In this document: piece after piece, positions 46,987 to 58,270 of the stretch
How the letters are laid out: the number at the start of each line of letters is the position of its first letter
Position numbering within the stretch: position 1 is the first letter of the stretch
Origin: Pohlia nutans
Lineage: Eukaryota > Streptophyta > Bryopsida > Bryales > Mniaceae
Direction: 5' to 3'
Length of the DNA stretch: 64,000 nt
Assembly: GCA_022496805.1 (NCBI GenBank)
Contig: CM040087.1
Coordinates: forward strand, 34,620,253 to 34,684,252
Translations under genes and position numbers: made by a program
Notes under the pieces: generated by a model
What the model was told of the DNA's origin: nothing
Databases searched by the model: none
What the model saw: the letters and a program-made list of their open reading frames with translations, nothing else

Positions 46987-48126
46987 TTAACCCCTAAAGG
47001 ACCAAGTGTCCTAACTAGGACATTTCAATGTTCGGGTAGGTTCCCATGGTGTCAATTTTTTATTTTTATTTTTGAAATAAATCATGTGAATTTGGTATGT
47101 CAATACAAAAATGGGAATCTAATCGTTTTTTGATTCCGACTTTTGAAGTGGAAGTTATGGAACAAAAGGGTTTTTTTTTGGGGAGAATGGGCAGTGTGGG
47201 TAGGGCTCAAAATAAACCTCAAAAATTATTATTTTTCAACTTTAACCGTAGGATCTTGTTAACCCCTAACTGCCTAAGTGTCCAGTTTTTGAATGATGTA
47301 CAGATTTCATCCAAAATTTCTCATTCGTCATGCACTTTATGCAGTGTAGAATTTTACTGTAGATTCTATGGGAAGTTAGCTTCATGCATATGTGATCTGA
47401 TTAGAAAGGGGATGATTTGTGAATTTTTTATGCCTCATTTCATGTTGTAATGATTCACCCAAAATTTTGAAGATTTCAGTTTAAAAATGCTCTAAAAAAA
47501 GTCAACTCATAAAATTAAGCAACCAAAACATCTTCAAAAATCACTACACTTAGAGTATTACATTTCAACCAATCACAATGAATTTCATCTGTAGATTGTC
47601 AATATCTTATTCGTGATTGAATTACAAAATAATTTTGAATTTCACGTTTCAAATTCTATAAATTTTTTATTGGTAATAGCAATCATAGATCTAATCGTAT
47701 GGATAGAATCTAAAATTCATCATGTACAACTTGTGTTCATATATCAAGTTCAAAATATCCCTCTAGGTTGCATTTTATAATGCATCTTTGCAAAACTACC
47801 AAATTCAGAGAGGGCTGTAGGCATTTAGGGGTTAAAGATTACCAAGAGAGTGCATGGTAAAGTTTTCATAGAATTTGACCGTATAGATTGCAAGATTATA
47901 GCGTTTGAAGTGAAAAAGATGAAATTGCAGTCTTTTGGGTATTTCTTGACCGTCTTTAAAGACATGGGAAAAATTGTTAAATTTGTTAAAAAAATCTTAA
48001 ATTTTATTTAAATGTTTGATTTGGTATTTTCTATCAAGAGGAAAAAAAATATTCACAAGAAAATGAATAGAAAGAGGTGATAATGATGCTCAAAAACAGG
48101 AAAAACTGCGGTCCTTTAGGAGTTAA
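46987..48126 (+). mobile_element. piggyBac-like element interrupted by a second one
   Basis: Outer ends TTAACCCCTAAAGGACCAAG and GGTCCTTTAGGAGTTAA. Without the nested element (47259-47835) it would be about 565 bp, the usual size of this group. Parallel to the uninterrupted copy at 24704-25215. Confidence 0.85.
47259..47835 (+). mobile_element. piggyBac-like element nested inside another
   Basis: Ends TTAACCCCTAACTGCC and GGCATTTAGGGGTTAA, 577 bp with both TTAA copies. Left flank GTAGGATCTTG and right flank AGATTACCAAGAGAGTGCAT join into one continuous sequence in the copy at 24.7 kb. Interior related to 26208-26794 and 60373-60951. Confidence 0.88.
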
Positions 48127-48643
48127 GTTTCAATGTTGTTGAGATTGCATTAATGAACACAACTATTGGTTCACCCATTAGTGCCTTCAACTTGTTTTTT
48201 AATTTTGAACCAAAGCAGGAGTCCCATTCCATTGATGGCACCCTCAATACTTAGTCATGAGTTTTGCCTCAATGCCAAATTTGAAGAGCTTTGCCATAGT
48301 GTTCCACTTAGAGCTCCAATTTCTGCACTTATTGACATCATAGGTGCATGCCTTCACAAGGTGTCCAACTATGTTTAACACTCCGAGAGCCATCCTATGT
48401 CAAAAATTCACAACTTGCTAAAAAGTATAAGGGAAGATAAAAGTTGTATAGAGTGAAGTATGATGATTGAAAACGTGTCAACCATGTATTTTGCCTCTAT
48501 GATCTATTTATTTTACAATATTTAAATATGGTTTATTGTGAAGAATGTTCGTTGTGTCGGCTTGGTATGTTCTGGTCTTAGTTTTGATAAATATTTTTAA
48601 ATAAAAAATTGGTGTATAAAATCCCTGACAATAATGCTTGGAA

Positions 48644-49372
48644 AACCCACCATAAATTATAGATGAATATGTTGAATTTGTGAATGTTCATATAGAATCC
48701 CGATAAGTTTTGTATTTGTTGAACTATAGTGGCAAAAATTATTGGAATTTACTTGTGAATCTATGGAATGTTGAAGTCAACCACCCAAGTGTTTGGTACA
48801 ATTTGCATCACAAAATATGGTAGAAATACTCTTAAAAATTTAGAAATCCACGCGTCTCTTGAATTTCAAAAACTATCTTCATTGGAGACATATGACTTGG
48901 GTCTCTTTTTGTACCGTTTGATTTCAAATATAGAACCACCAATTATCTGTAAATGGGTGTAGAAAATATAACACAACAAAATCATAGAATGGGGCTAGGC
49001 TCTAAAGGATTGAACTTCATGCCATAAGCCCACCTATTCCTTGCTATTTTGTCTCCACAAAGGGGAAGACCACAAAAACACTTCAATCTTAGGAATTACT
49101 CAGTTGGACAACGAAAACAAGCTTTAAATAGTAAATATGATGTAAATACTAAAACAGAGACTGTATGTGACTAGTTGCTTGTTCTTTTTTTAACTACAAG
49201 ACTCTATGTGAGTGTGTCATCTAACTCCTCTCTCGCGTCATCATGATGGATCTTGTGTAGACGTGCATTTGCGCAAGTGCTAGTTCCAATTCCGAAACTC
49301 AAAAAGATCTTAGGTTAGCATATGGGTTTGGCACAAGTGGCTCGCTTGAATGAATGTGGAATTATAGTGGGT
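48644..49372 (+). repeat. 730-bp dispersed repeat, copy 1 (partner 57559-58270)
   Basis: Directly similar to 57559-58270 over its whole length: GGCAAAAATTATTGG, ATGGAATGTTGAAGTCA, TGCATCACAAAATA, CATTGGAGACATATGACTTG, GTAAATGGGTGTAGAAAATA. No protein-coding frame is shared and terminal repeats were not found. It is some unclassified interspersed element; a small MITE begins 11 bp beyond this copy. Confidence 0.75.
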
Positions 49373-49382
49373 GCCGGTTCAC

Positions 49383-49520
49383 CAATTATTGCCATTATTG
49401 TGAGGTGAGTATTTGAGAATTCTTAAAATAATGTACATTTGAGATGTATGTAGTGAAATTAGTGTGAGGATTGGTGTAAAGTCTCACACTAATTCGGACT
49501 CACAGTAATGGCAATAATTG
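49383..49520. mobile_element. 138-bp MITE, copy 1
   Basis: Ends CAATTATTGCCATTATTGTG and CACAGTAATGGCAATAATTG are inverted repeats. The interior has ATTAGTGTGAGGATTGGTGT, also found inverted in the second copy at 49942-50143. Confidence 0.75.
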
Positions 49521-49941
49521 TAGTATTTTGAGTTGAGTTGACACATATGTAAGGTAAGGTTCAATCTAAGCATTTCAATCTACTGTACATGGAGCGCTGA
49601 TTTTCAATGATAAAAAATTGCAGCACACAAAACTTATGTATGATTTTGTTTTAAATTTCAAACTTAATATGCATAAACCACTATTGATGTTAGTAGGTGT
49701 ACAATCATTTCTAGTCCAATCACATCGCTAACTTGGTACCTAACAGTTTCTGATGCTTTTACCTTAGATCAAATGTATGAGCATGATTTGGGTTCCACAC
49801 GTCCACTAATGTCTCATTCTTTTCACTCGCAAGTATGGAGAAATTTCATCACTTCATTGGAATTTTCAACGCACGGTATTGTTCTCCTGCTTGGTGTCCA
49901 AATGCTTCTACATTCAAAACCACATGCGAAGAGACTACACC

Positions 49942-50143
49942 GATTATTGCCATTACTGTGAGTCACAGAATTAGTGTGGGACTTTACACCAATCCTTACA
50001 CTAATTTCCCTACATACATCTCAAACGTACATTATTGTAAGAATTCTCAAATACTCTCAATTACTGTGGCTCACACTTTTGTTGTAATACCACAATTGCT
50101 GTAGAATAGTGAATTACTGTGACTTACAGTAAAGGCAATAATC
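49942..50143. mobile_element. About 200-bp MITE, copy 2
   Basis: Ends GATTATTGCCATTACTGTGA and TTACAGTAAAGGCAATAATC are inverted repeats of the same family as 49383-49520. The inner part (GTGGGACTTTACACCAATCC, ATACATCTCAAACGTACATT) is in the opposite orientation to the first copy. Confidence 0.72.
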
Positions 50144-50392
50144 AGCGTAGTAAATGTGCATGCGACAACGGCTTCTATTGTCATTTCTGCAGCCTTGGAA
50201 GGCATGTATTCATTCTTCCATTGTATTGAAGGCATCAAGGGGCTCTATGTCATCAAGCTCCTGAGCTACAGATGCAGGTGAATCAACCCACGGAAACAAA
50301 TTGCTATGAAAACCGCTTCATCTGGAAGTCTCCTCTTCAATGGAAAATACCTTAACTTCCAGGTTTCAAACTCATGATCCAACACCAACTCA

Positions 50393-53300
50393 TTATCCTC
50401 CCCATGCCAGAGTGATACTATGTAAAGGATACCATTGCCTAAGAATTGCACAAGTGACAGTATGGTTGGCCAGACCGAATCCTTGCGAGGAACTGTACAC
50501 ATGAAGCTTACGTTCCTTGACATTATGGTCAATCCGTCCTCCACCTAGCTGGGAAACCTGCAATAATATAGTCTCATTTAAAATTAATATTAGGAATGCC
50601 AGACTTTGTGCTCCAAGAATGGAGGTGATTTTGGAAAACACGCTCCAAGAATAGAGGTGATTTGGGAAACATGACTTGAAATCTCTACAATGAGGTTAAT
50701 ATTTTGATACTCAGAATTGCGGAGAGCCGGATTTGGAAACAAACTAAAGAATCGTGCAGCAGCTGAAATTGTAAACTCTTAACTCCTGTTGATGGATTTC
50801 GGCCACAAAGGAAAAAATCAACCCACCTGGAGTCCCATATCCTTGACTTCCTCCTGAGTTGCCTTTAAAATGTCGGAATGGTATGCGAGCTTTGAGTTGC
50901 CCCTGACAATCTGTTCAATCCAAAGAACCGGTGGTCATGAGAATCTGATGATCCACACAAAACTCTTTCGCTAAAGCTGTCATGCCTGAATTTCTGCCTG
51001 AATTTCTTGGGGTGATATGTTTGTGACCAGAAGATATCAGAAATCAGCCCAACTTTTGGGCTTAAATAAAATTAAATAAATAAATTCTCAACCGAATTAC
51101 TAAAATATGATCACCAAAAATGAAAGCAAATAATACAAGAGGGGAGCATATGCTCATAAGTTACGAAGTTTCCACCAATTTCTCGCCACCCTTGTCGTCA
51201 CTGATGCACAGCAACACATACTTGAAAACTCCTGAAACCATCACAACAAACAGCAAATTCAAGGGATTTCGCTTTGTGGTAAATTGATGGACTTGCATAT
51301 TTGATGTTGTTTCTCAAATCAATGCAGTATTTCTATAACCACGTGCCACAATTCTACTACACACAAGAAATTCATTTTTTACAATGATAAGCTCCAACAT
51401 GCTACTATTGCTTTCAACACGTCTCATTTTTGTTGCGTACCAAAACTTTCTACATTTTTGAACCATTGCTGAGTCGCTCCGCTGGATGATAAAAAAATGC
51501 TTTACATAGATAGTAAGCCAGAGCAATCAAACAACCCGTGTTCCAAGAGAAAATTCTCACCTTCGTCAATCTCAACAGATCTGACGTCGTCACCAGCCCA
51601 CCCAGAGTCACTTGCAGTGTCTGCCCACCGAGTGAGAAGAATGTTGGCGATCGCATAAGTTCCCGGAATACTAAACTCGATGCCATTTGGTAAGGTCTTT
51701 CCTTTCAGAATCCACCGTAGTAACTCCTTGTGGACCCATCTTGCATCCTACAGCTTGATTTAGAACATTTCCATCATGTTTGAAAGACCACCCTCTGGAC
51801 CGTTCGAAATCATCTAAACTGACCAAGATTAATGCATTATTATCTCCTGTCATCAGGAAATACGACCTTTTGAATATTGATCAAAGTATTCAGTAAAGTA
51901 AAATTAGACTGATTGTTTCAAGAACGTTTAGACATCCTAAAGAGAATAACTTCTACGATTCATGCTCCCGGGAATTTAGATAACTATGAGAGAACAAATA
52001 TAGGATGTCTTTTATTCAATTGATATAAAAATTATAAACTTATATAAGTAATATAGGGTGCTTTAAAACCAATTTGGGAATATTTAAAGAATATTCCTAA
52101 CATATATGTAGAATATACCCTAAGTATACTATAAATAGTAAAATATTCCAATTATTTATAGGCCCCCCATTGAATACCCTTAGTACGCTCATATGTACAC
52201 AAAATTTACACTAAGTGACTTCCCCGAGTTCATGCTGCATAAGGAGAATGTATATGATCATTGCGACCATAGCGAGACCTCCCCATGAATCATGGAGAAA
52301 ATTCATGAATCCACCTAATTTTTCTAAACCGAATATTGTGATTGGTCAACAGAGCCAGTTTCAAGTTGAAAACAAAGCCAAAAGATTCTGTTTAGGGTTT
52401 GGGGTAACTAAAACAACCTGATATTATTATTGTCATTGGTCAACAGAGCCAGTTTCAATCACCAAAAGTTGAAAATAAAGTCAAAAGATTAGAGTCTAGT
52501 TTCAATACCTCGAGTTCAATTTTGTCAGCAGAAGTTGGGGGCAATGCACGCACTTCATCCACCACGATGAGTTTATCAGGACTGACGGCCACAATATTAT
52601 CATTCTCCCCAGAAGCATTGTAAGGCTCATATGAATTCTTCACTGCCGAGGCACTGAAGCCCACCATGAGTGACGACGGAAATGGCCACGGTTGGCTAGC
52701 TGTATAGCTGCTTGTCACCAACAGCAGGTGTCAAAACAGAGTCTTTATTAACCCTTAAAAACCAAGGATTCATAGTTTTGAGATGACCATTTAGATTAAT
52801 CATAACGTGTAAAATAAAATTCAGATGGAGCTAAATTTTACATCACCAGAATCAATAAACTAAATGAAATTGAAAAAAAGAAAATCCTACTCAAAACTGC
52901 TAAGAAAAACCTTTTGGTCATTAACAGTGAAACTTCACCTGACATGTGAACAAATTATGTCTTCCACAACGGGCAAAAAAACATGTGAAATTGAAATATA
53001 GTGATAAGACAACATGATATGAAGAAGAATAGTATGCAAAGGAAAATAAATCCGCAAATAAAAGAGGCACCTCACACTCGTTCGGTCAATGTCTATCCCA
53101 GATTCTTCTTTCACTTCCCTGGCAACAGCCATTTCAAATGTTTCTCCAATCTCCACAAAGCCTGCCAACAACGAATATCGGCCAGGGTTCCATCTACTCT
53201 GCAAACATTAAAATGAATGTAATCTTCCATACTTTTTATCAACACGTTTTCAACACTTCTTATTATGTTTTGTGTGTAGTTATAAATGGTAGATCTAGTG

Positions 53301-55808
53301 TCTGTCTCTAGTATCATCCTTGACCAACATAATAAGGCCTCAATATTTAATATTTTTATAAACACAATCAACTAACATCAGAAACATGGTCTCGATTGTA
53401 GAAATGCTCACCTGACGCCCAAGGAGAACATAATCCCCACATGCTACCAGCATGATGACAGCAGGGTCCTGGAAATAAGACACACAGCCATTATAAATCT
53501 CTTCAATACATTGTGTACTCTATTTAGTTTTATCCGTGATTTAATGTAGCACCAAAATAGTTGAACATAGAGTAAATGGATTCTTTATATTAAATTGTGT
53601 ACCTTGGGAACCATTATCAAGAAGCTTTCAATGATTAGTTATTCAAGCAGAAAGTGACTAATCAACAACTAGACAACATGAGATCCAAAGCCCAATAAAT
53701 GGTGTTCACTGATTCATAATGTTTCTAGTGTTTCATAGGACTCTGAAACAGTGTACCATCATATAAATATAATCAACAGCGTAGCAAGCATCATGGTATA
53801 TGAAATCTCTAAACTGTTTTAAAAAAAACACTTTCATGTGGCTACCATTGCTCAATAAGCGTACTAGAAAAGGAATTTTAATACAGTAAATGACATCACG
53901 AAAGATAGCTTGGTCTGGAAGCAACGTATACTAAAGGCAAGACTGCGGAATTTACCATGGCAGTGACAACAACTACTAACAGTCCCAAATTTTATGATAT
54001 CATATGAGATGTAGCTGAAGAACTGACAGTGAATACCTGAATAAATCCAACATTATAATCCCAATATCATATAGCTCATGCAGAAGAATGGAGAAATATA
54101 CCAGTCTGGGATAAGCAGAATTTTTACAGGAGTCTGAAGAGCAGTGCAATGAGTGACCCCCATCTTTAGCAATCATCCGTTGACCACACCCTCCACAATA
54201 CTTCTGCATAACACTCCACAAGACAACAAGAACGATGACTTCTTTCGTCAACAAGTAGTGATGTGATAAACGAGATGATGTGATAATAGAGATAATACTG
54301 ATGTGGTTATTTGTTTCACAGAAAAGAAAAGGAAGAAGGAACATACATTGCGCGATTGCCATTCCACCATCCCTCTTGCATACGCCAGAAGGCCTGCATC
54401 TGAGGCTTGGAGCTGAGGACCATACCGGCGCACATCCACCCACTCACCACCATCTTCCCAGGCTGGCCTTTCTCCACCTGTACTGCTACAGTGGGTTTAC
54501 ATTTACTTGGCTTGGCTTCAGGACTCGGCCTTCAATATGATATTCAAACAAACAAACAAAAACCAGGAGCTTAAATTACACAACTTTGTAATAGTAAAAA
54601 AAAGTACCTGGGAGAGTTCTCTAAGTTGACAGCAAACACTGGAGCATTGGTGGAATTCGCCAGTCCTAGAAATACCGGATAGCCAGCACTTGCATGATCT
54701 GCATCCTTCAACTGCAAGGCTGAAGCTGCCACAAGAACAGGCTTTCCTTCCTTCACCAGGTTCTTGGCTTCCATTAAAGGAACCACCTGTTGGCAAAAAC
54801 ATCGGATCAGATAGAGTGAAACCTTATAGGTTTAGAAATTGATTTTAAACAATTTCATTGGTTAGGTAGAATATTTATCTGATTTTTTGTTTTTCACTTA
54901 ACTACAAGTAGGCTGGGCAATCAAAAAGTGGACAATACTCAGAAATATGTCTCATGTGTATCTACAACTTGCAAAACCAGAGGTGAAAGTATGGACATGC
55001 TGCTCACCATCAATCTACTTTATAGAAAATTTCCCTTACACTGGCATTATCACATTTAGGGTTGGACCAATTGGGCCCTCAGTATTTTGTATTCTGGAAA
55101 CTATCCTTTGTTCAATTTAATTTGTTGTTTGACGAATACAAGCAATGTTCTTCACTCGTACAAAAATTGGCCCCATCCGAATATTCTATTCTTCACAATC
55201 TGATCAATCAAATTGGTCAGTTTAAAACCATGAATCCTGGTCAAAGTCATACCAGAGCTTCTGGACTGAGGAATGCATCTGATAGCTTGGTTTTATCCAC
55301 TCTCATCTCCGCTGCTCGATTAAGTCCAGCATCTGAGAAGAAAATCGCCTGCTGCATTGCAACCAGTTCTTGTAAATCCCTTCTCAGCATTGCAATAATT
55401 TTGAAGCAGTATGCCTAGCTCACCAAGGTTTACACTAAGACTAGTGACAAGAGTATAGTTGCTACAGGAATAAACCAATAGAAGATATTCTTGTGACTAA
55501 AGGGTGAAGATGAGATCCGAAAGACAATATTGTGAGATCCTGAGCATCAAAGTGGAGAGCTAAACTCCTTAAGAGAGTATCAAAGTGGGAGCTCTACAGG
55601 TGCAACTTTTGAGAGAAAATAAGAGTTACCGTAAATGATCAGTAGAGGACACTGATGAAACTCTCAATCTCAGCATTAAAACGACCAGTTTCTCTTTTTC
55701 TAAATGGACAGCATGAGAATTGTCTTCTTTCCAGAAAGTGGAGATCTGTTAAGGCAAAAAAATTTGGACCATTCCTCGATTTGTGCGTGTCATCCTTGCG
55801 CAGGGGCC

Positions 55809-55840
<32 letters not shown>

Positions 55841-57181
55841 TCAGATGTCTCCGAAGAGACGAAAGCAGTTGTCCTAAACAAGACTATATACCATCCACAG
55901 ACTAGCACTACAAACCGTATGGGACAAAACTCATTCTTGTCCTACAGGCCATTACCGTACCAGGAAGGCAGGGTCGGCACTTTTGTGTCGAATAATTAAT
56001 AAAAAGTTCAAAAAGTAGGGGTCGGCACTTTCAAAAATAATTATTAAAATTTCGGCTATTAATAACTAACATTGAATTTTACTAGCATTTTTGTTGATTT
56101 CGACAAAATACTTGATATATTTATTTATTTTTTCGGCATTTTTTTGGGGAATTATTTTCTGACGACCCTGCCTTCCTGGTACGGTACTCTCCGGTCATGT
56201 ATTTTTGCTTGCTGCCGTATTTCACTACAACATATTTCAGTGCACTATTGTATTCGATTATACAACATACGGTTTCTAGGTTCATCGCCGTTTTTCAATA
56301 CATGAGACGGATTATATAGAATGATATGCATACGGAAGTTAAGGGCTTAATACAGTCCATTCAATATCATTAATTGTTTATAAGGATAACAATTAACGAT
56401 AAGGATAACGTCATCTCCATGACATGATTGCCACCTTACAAGGGAGGGTATAAAATGTGTTCCGTTCACAATAGCGTTTAAAATTGTTGAAATGGTAGTT
56501 TTGTCCAATGGCCCTGGATCATTGGGCACTGGATCATTGACATTGACATTCCGAAAGGACACTTACTTCACACCGGCCTTGAAAGGGGCCGGAATTTCTA
56601 CATATCTGTTGAAATGGTGGAAGGGTGTAAAAACAAAAAAAAAAAAAAACAAAAAGAGTAACGAACGTACAGCAGGGTTGGACTCCTGACTCCTTGTTGA
56701 GGTAGCCATAATAGTGACATGCCGATGAATTGAGGGTCCCTTCCATCTCCTTGCAGCCACACAATCACCTGCAAGAAGAAAAGAAAACAGGTCCACCGAC
56801 ATCAGACATTTCCAGCAACGAGAAAACGAAAACGCTCTCTGTCGTCCAAAACACTGCATTCCTCATGAAGGTACAAGAAGCGTGCAATTGGCATTGGCGA
56901 AATTAGAGCAGACAGTCACCATATCCGATATTCTTTAGAGACGCAATTGGCAATGACGAAATTCACCATATCCGAAATTCTTTTGCACCAAATCTTTCCA
57001 ACTACAAGCAAGTGTTTGAATGCAGCAAGGGTTTGATCTAGAAAAGAATGCAGCAAGTACGAGGTTGACCTAATTTGAACGTGGCAGTCTGTCTGCCCCA
57101 CAAGGAGCTGGAAAGGCGGGGCAAATAATTATGCTGCCACCCGCGCGCAGCTGAAACATGGGCCAACGCTCGCACGCACAT
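50393..57181 (-). CDS. NADH pyrophosphatase-type Nudix hydrolase fused to a phosphohistidine phosphatase (Janus) domain
   Basis: The Nudix half should split NADH or NAD caps into NMN(H) and AMP; the C-terminal half resembles PHPT1, which dephosphorylates phosphohistidine. Thirteen exons, highest first: 57070-57181, 56671-56768, 55253-55414, 54608-54786, 54347-54485, 54102-54203, 53412-53468, 53071-53198, 52509-52707, 51561-51747, 51176-51231, 50827-50910, 50393-50557; 555 residues. Residues 1-60 look like an organelle presequence. Then [16 protein letters not shown] (NADH-pyrophosphatase N-domain), a zinc ribbon at 231-264 (CGGCG ... CSSDSC), the Nudix box from Gly296 (GFVEIGE ... REVKEESGI) and SQPWPFPS (330-337). 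From about 455: [22 protein letters not shown] (His484 equals PHPT1 His53), LGGGRIDH and FGLANHTV. The junction is within exon 51561-51747, so both domains share one exon. The start and the two first introns are the least certain parts. Confidence 0.88.
52748..52924 (-). mobile_element. TTAA-type miniature element (type B), reversed, in a Nudix intron
   Basis: Left end TTAACCCTTAAAAACCAAGG, right end CTTTTGGTCATTAA, with the short-family interior reversed (GGATTCATAGTTTTGAGATG). Shortened to 177 bp. Lies in the intron 52708-53070. Confidence 0.65.
55055..55245 (+). mobile_element. TTAA-type miniature element (type B) ending at a splice donor
   Basis: Short-family interior (ACAAGCAATGTTCTTCAC, CACAATCTGATCAATC, AAACCATGAATCCTGGTC). 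The right terminus decays into the first bases of the intron after exon 55253-55414: the minus-strand intron begins GTATGACTTTGACCAGGATT, and the last twelve bases quoted are family sequence. Confidence 0.6.
55757..55860 (-). ncRNA. U6: U6 spliceosomal snRNA gene
   Basis: On the minus strand the gene begins GTCTCTTCGGAGACATC (5' stem-loop), continues GATAAAATTGGAACGATACA, the invariant ACAGAG box, GATTAGCATGGCCCCTGCGC, AAGGATGACACGCACAAATC, and ends GGTCCAAATTTTTTT with a pol III T-run terminator. This is U6 nearly base for base; I note a paired change in the 5' stem and AGG for AGA near the 3' region. It lies inside the intron 55415-56670 of the Nudix gene, on the same strand, with its own upstream promoter. 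Length about 104 nt. Confidence 0.97.
55883..55925 (-). promoter_or_regulatory. U6 promoter: TATA box and upstream sequence element
   Basis: TATATAGT lies at 55883-55890, about 23-30 bases before the U6 5' end. GTCCCATACGG at 55915-55925 (about -55 to -65) matches the plant USE, RTCCCACATCG, with a few differences. The 24-bp gap between them is the plant pol III spacing, not the longer pol II spacing. This indicates an intact U6 gene and not a retro-copied pseudogene. Confidence 0.85.
55953..56186. mobile_element. MITE with TACCGTACC ends, copy 1
   Basis: Left end TACCGTACCAGGAAGGCAGG, right end CCTGCCTTCCTGGTACGGTA: 24-bp perfect inverted repeats. Flanking TA suggests a TA target. About 234 bp, non-coding, located 28 bp upstream of the U6 upstream element and within the Nudix intron. 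A related copy is at 60971-61291. Confidence 0.82.
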
Positions 57182-57558
57182 TTTCGGGAAATTTTCCCGA
57201 CGCCTTTCACGATTGCATGAGCTCGCTCGCGCATACAGAAACACCGACGCTCACCCTGTCACAAGCGCAACCGAATGACTTCAATAAACTCGGAACACAC
57301 ACACATCATCTCGTAGCAACTAATAGCAATTCTACTGATATATCTCGCCATATATTTCCACTGCACAATAATTTGCCAAACCTAATTGCGAAACCTGCAA
57401 AAAGACATGATCGTTCACTCACCTCCGTCGTCACGAAGCCTCAACACTGACTCTCCACAATGAATCTCCACATCAATCAATCACGGCACTAAGTTACTGT
57501 TACGACAAGAGATTTGCGGTACCCTACTGTAGCCAGTCCGTCTTAGATATTACTTGAT
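57182..57558. other. Upstream region of the Nudix-Janus gene
   Basis: Presumed promoter and leader of the minus-strand gene, richer in GC near the start. No specific element could be supported. Confidence 0.4.
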
Positions 57559-58270
57559 AAACCCACCATAAATCATGGATGAAAATCATGGATGAATCGG
57601 TTCAACTTGTGAAATTTTAGTATGGATTCCCGGTAAGTTATGTATTTGTTGAATTGCGGTGGCAAAAATTATTGGTAATCTAGCGAATTTATGGAATGTT
57701 GAAGTCAGCCATTCTAGTGTTTTATACAATTTGCATCACAAAATACGATAGAAATATTGGCTTTATTATCCAAAAACCCACACATTCCCTGGATTTCAAA
57801 AACTATTCTCATTGGAGACATATGACTTGAGTCTCTTTTTTCACGATTTGATTCTACACATAGTACCATCTATTATCCGTAAATGGGTGTAGAAAATATA
57901 ACACAACCAAAATCCCAAGTAAAAAGGAATGAGACTAGGCTCTGACTTCGTGCCATAAACCCACTTATTTCTTGTTATTTTTGTATTTACTCCACAAGGT
58001 ATACCATGAAAACGTTTTGATTTCAAGAGTTACATGGTTGAACAATGAAAACAAGCTGTAAGAGACCTTTTCGTGATTATGAGACTTTATATGAGTGCGT
58101 CATCTAGTTCCTCTTTCGTGTCATTATCATGGGTCTTTGTACAAATGTGCATTTGCACAAGTGTCATTCCGAAGCTCAGAAAGATGTTTCATTTGCTTAA
58201 AGCTAAGCAAACAGGTTTGGTACAACTGGTTGGTTTGAGAGAACGTAGGTTTCGAGTAGGTGTTGGTAAT
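57559..58270 (+). repeat. 730-bp dispersed repeat, copy 2 (partner 48644-49372)
   Basis: Full-length direct relative of the copy at 48.6 kb. It contains several scattered frames in both copies, none conserved between them. Confidence 0.75.

Noticed and set aside
56916..57101. 61-codon minus-strand frame near the Nudix first exon
   Set aside because: It overlaps the donor of the first Nudix exon in another frame and shows no targeting or domain character.
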